A stretch of 11,684 bases of DNA from Spongospora subterranea (taxonomy: Eukaryota > Endomyxa > Phytomyxea > Plasmodiophorida > Plasmodiophoridae). The position numbers and the translations under genes are program-made. Location of the stretch: the NCBI GenBank assembly GCA_900404475.1, contig OUQQ01000625.1:1-11684 (forward strand), written 5' to 3'. Under the pieces are notes generated by a model that saw only the letters and a program-made list of their open reading frames with translations, was not told the origin of the DNA and did not search any database. This document shows, one piece after another, positions 9,312 through 11,684 of this stretch (position 1 is its first letter; every line of letters starts with the position of its first letter).

Positions 9312-11081
9312 ATGGAGAGGGTTGTGAGGCGATGGCTAACGACCGAGGAAATCCGCACCGAGCTCGACGCCATTGCCCGTTTCCTCGTCCAGACCGGTGC
9401 CTCCATCGCCGCCCGCAATCGTGTCAAAACCCATTCCTGAACGCCCTGTCGAACAGGAAAAACGACGCTCGAAGAGCAAATCGCGGAGATGGTTCGGAAT
9501 CTGGACACGGTTCTGGGAAAACGGGTTCGGGACGAAAGTTTCCAGGAAATCCACCATGGTCGTTGGGATGAGATATGGCCCGGATGGCGCTCCATCTACC
9601 TGATTTCGACCATCGTTCTCCTGTCCGATCAGGGATTATCGTCCAAACAGCACCTCAATCTGATTGACATGGCGCTGATATTCGGTGGCCAGTTGATTCG
9701 CCATCAGCTAACCGCGCTCGCCGGTCAGACAATATCGTCTGGCCCTTGGTCGGGTTTCTCTGAATGTCCCGATCGTCCTCTGGTTGTTCAGAACAAATAT
9801 CGTCCGAGCTGTCGTGCGAATTCAGCCCAACTTGCGAGCGTATCCCGATCGTGATCAATTGCGATCCTTCGCCATCGTCAGTTCCTTGGTCGAGTCCACA
9901 GCCGATCACAAGATTAACGCACTGTGATCTCTACACATTTCACGAGAAATTTGTCAGATCTGATCGAAATACTCGGATCACACCCCGAGAAAATTGACTC
10001 GATCTGTTCCAGGTTTCACTGCATATCCCTGTTATAATTGAAGGCGCTCTTGGTTCATGGCCAGCCGTTCATCAAAACCTATTCACAGACGCGTCGTTTC
10101 TGAAGCGAAAATTCGTGAGTTTGTTTCACCTCTCAGACACAAATCATTTCATTGTGCGTTTTCCCGTCGATTGCTGATCGCATGGGCTTTGGAAATCAGG
10201 GGCATAGGACCGTATTAATCGAGAAGGGAACGAGCTATCAACATGATCCAGAATGGCGTCCCGTTCTGATGACCATCGCTGAGTTCATCGACAATCATCT
10301 TTTGCATCACGATAAAAATGTATCCAACGATGATCGCTCCATTGTTCGATGGAGTGATCTCAGACGGTTTAGGCTCCGATCCATTATCTAGCCCAGAACG
10401 AGCTGTTTGAACAGATTCCAGAGCTGGCGTCCCTTATTCAAGTCCCCGATTATATTGAGTTCGGTCCGTTTTTGTCTACAAAGGCCGTTTTCCATCGATC
10501 GCTCAGAATGTTGTCGATTAGATCCCGAAGCGCTTGGCGATATTGATGATGGCGCTGGCGATAATGGCATTCGATCAGCCAAAGTTCGTTCAACAATCTG
10601 GTTTGGACCTGGTGGAACCAGATCTCCATTACACAACGATCCCCAGAACAATTTGCTGTGCCAGGTCGGTTGTCGAATCCGTGTCGTTTCGTTGACGTGA
10701 ATGTCCAACGATATCGCAGGTCGTCGGACGAAAATACATTCGTTTGTACGATGATGAGCACCGAGGGGAAATACTATCTGGCGATGAGTTGGACAGTAAT
10801 ACGAGCAGCGTAGGTTCTTGAACCGTTCCCGACGAGACAGCCATGATTGACGTCGTATTAGATTGACCTTACCGATCCCAATAGAAACGGAGAGTTCAGC
10901 AAGGTTCCATTCCTAGAAGGTGTTCTAAAACCAGGTGATCTGCTGTTTATTCCTAAAGGGTCGGTATTATATCGCCATCGAGGGGTTAGACATTGTCGAT
11001 CTTTGACACCTGTTCAGGATGTGGCACTATGTGGAATCATTGAGCACCAGTTTCTCAGTGAACTTCTGGTGGTGGTTTTAA
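9312..11081 (+). CDS. JMJD5/KDM8-type JmjC-domain oxygenase, 10 exons
   Basis: Fe(II)/2-oxoglutarate-dependent oxygenase of the JMJD5 (KDM8) family, whose animal member is a protein arginyl hydroxylase. Exons: 9312-9420, 9457-9723, 9792-9952, 10013-10114, 10200-10319, 10373-10463, 10522-10664, 10720-10809, 10862-10959, 11018-11081. They sum to 1,245 nt, or 414 aa, close to human JMJD5 (about 416 aa). Residues 40-120 match the helical N-terminal region of JMJD5 (GRWDEIWPGWRSIYL, DMALIFGG). The JmjC part includes IPVIIEGALGSWPAVHQ, GHRTVLIEKGTSY, YLAQNELFEQIPEL, WFGPGGTRSPLHNDPQNNLL, QVVGRKYIRLYDD, LKPGDLLFIPKG and MWHYVESLSTSFSVNFWW. The metal triad is complete: His321, Asp323 and His397. The first intron (36 bp) and the start are the least certain parts; an in-frame ATG at 9195 would add 39 residues but would run into the upstream minus-strand gene. 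Introns of 68 and 85 bp are longer than elsewhere in the window. The start is divergent from that minus-strand gene, so the two may share promoter sequence. Confidence 0.93.
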
Positions 11082-11104
11082 CAGTTCCTGGGCCATTCCT
11101 CACA

Positions 11105-11356
11105 CTACCAGAGTTGCACATCCAGAAATAAATTCATGAATAAATGACGGCTCGGGTCTACAACCAAGCAAATTGGGTCAAATGGCGGATCACGTATATC
11201 ATGTAAGAAGATAAATAACAACACAAATTTGACGATGCTCTGAAACACTGGAGTCGAGAGTGTGTCTACTTCTTCACGTGATTGCATCAACAAGCTACCT
11301 ATGTCTATTGGCGTTAGCCGTAATGTGGCGCAACGCATCGTTCTGCTTTTGTTCAT
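11105..11356 (-). CDS. Hypothetical 83-aa ORF, convergent with the JmjC gene (doubtful)
   Basis: An open frame of 83 codons with an ATG at 11356-11354 and a stop at 11107-11105. The translation starts MNKSRTMRCATLRLTPIDIG and has a hydrophobic middle (FVLLFIFL) that could be a membrane segment. I recognise no family. Its 3' end lies only 23 bp from the end of the JmjC gene. On this strand a GTGTTG...TTGTAG stretch inside the ORF could instead be an intron after IVKF. It may be one exon of a small gene, or chance. Confidence 0.25.
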   Translation of the reverse strand: MNKSRTMRCATLRLTPIDIGSLLMQSREEVDTLSTPVFQSIVKFVLLFIFLHDIRDPPFDPICLVVDPSRHLFMNLFLDVQLW

Positions 11357-11458
11357 ATAACCTAAAATTCAACTGGGGCGAGTAGCTTTTACCATGCGAC
11401 TTTTGTATTGCCCACAAGGGATAGCTGTCCAGTGTACGTTAACCACTGATAGATGTCA

Positions 11459-11508
11459 GGTTGGCCGTCTTTTTAACAGCGCCTGACCGGCTATGGTTGG
11501 CCGTCTTT
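11459..11508 (+). repeat. 14-bp direct repeat pair
   Basis: ggttggccgtcttt occurs at 11459-11472 and again at 11495-11508, 36 bp apart. It lies in non-coding sequence downstream of the JmjC gene. The function is unknown; it could be a remnant of a duplicated or transposed segment. Confidence 0.7.
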
Positions 11509-11599
11509 GTCCAAGTGTCTGTTGAATTTTTAACCTCAGACTGGGACTTGATTTTTTGAGATCGAATTCAATATGGAAAGAGAAGTTCGGAAACTTTTG

Positions 11600-11623
11600 T
11601 ACAGTAGCGATCACCTTAAACCG
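11600..11623 (-). repeat. Dispersed 24-bp repeat, copy 2 (inverted orientation)
   Basis: This is the reverse complement of the sequence at 40-63, with one mismatch. The two copies lie about 11.5 kb apart and enclose three intact, unrelated host genes. They are better explained as two members of a genomic repeat family than as the termini of one element. Confidence 0.75.
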
Positions 11624-11684
11624 ATCCAATACTGACTGAGGGATGGTCCTGTGCGAGCGATATTTCTTGACAGCGTATTCAACT

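Larger units (their letters stand above)
11357..11684. other. Right flank, repeat-bearing, no gene recognised
   Basis: No open frame of note on either strand. It holds the 14-bp direct repeat pair (11459-11508) and one copy of the 24-bp dispersed repeat (11600-11623). It is probably intergenic or mobile-element-derived. Confidence 0.5.

Noticed and set aside
9122..9595. 157-codon minus-strand open frame
   Set aside because: Most of it is antisense to the first two exons of the JmjC gene, which have clear family matches.
9737..9791. 55-bp intron in the JmjC gene
   Set aside because: It leads to a frame that stops before the conserved FHEKF-IPVII region. The 68-bp choice (9724-9791) reads straight through.
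10115..10136. 22-bp intron gtgagt...ctcag in the JmjC gene
   Set aside because: Implausibly short. The 85-bp intron ending at 10199 restores the family motif GHRTV in phase.
40..11623. The whole window as one large transposon bounded by the 24-bp inverted copies
   Set aside because: It would have to carry three intact host genes. The match is short and there are no visible target-site duplications or transposase spanning it.

Overview
The window is nuclear DNA from an intron-rich eukaryote, most likely a unicellular protist. Three plus-strand genes can only be read by removing many very short GT...AG introns, mostly 43-60 bp. Removing them gives proteins of family-typical length and restores catalytic motifs across frame changes. 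I cannot name the organism. Compact introns of this size occur in plasmodiophorids and other protists, but that link is only a guess. There is no bacterial gene organisation, and I saw no tRNA, rRNA or CRISPR array.

Layout. Positions 1-1500 look like a graveyard of mobile DNA. It holds a broken hAT-like transposase (about 181-542, plus strand), a 65-bp foldback inverted repeat (736-800 with 864-928), and colinear scraps that resemble a decayed piggyBac-type transposase on the minus strand (about 1442-800). Positions 1537-3390 hold 6-phosphogluconate dehydrogenase in 9 exons (476 aa). Positions 3646-8263 hold a 19-exon gene for a protein of about 1,234 aa. Its order is a MABP-like beta-prism, DCB/HUS-like helices, a Sec7 (Arf-GEF) domain, a PH domain with an FGD-like lead-in, and a FYVE-like zinc finger. 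Positions 8654-9093 hold part of a probable minus-strand gene, possibly HORMA/ATG13-like. Positions 9312-11081 hold a JMJD5/KDM8-type JmjC oxygenase in 10 exons (414 aa). A weak 83-aa minus-strand ORF follows at 11105-11356, and the right flank is repeat-bearing, non-coding DNA.

The genes do not form a pathway. 6PGD is pentose-phosphate housekeeping, the Sec7 protein is a membrane-traffic regulator, and the JmjC protein is a 2-oxoglutarate oxygenase. The most unusual item is the Sec7 protein: an Arf-GEF core placed between a MABP-type membrane-binding domain and an FGD-like PH-FYVE tail. A 24-bp sequence lies in opposite orientation near the two ends of the window (40-63 and 11600-11623) and is probably a dispersed genomic repeat.
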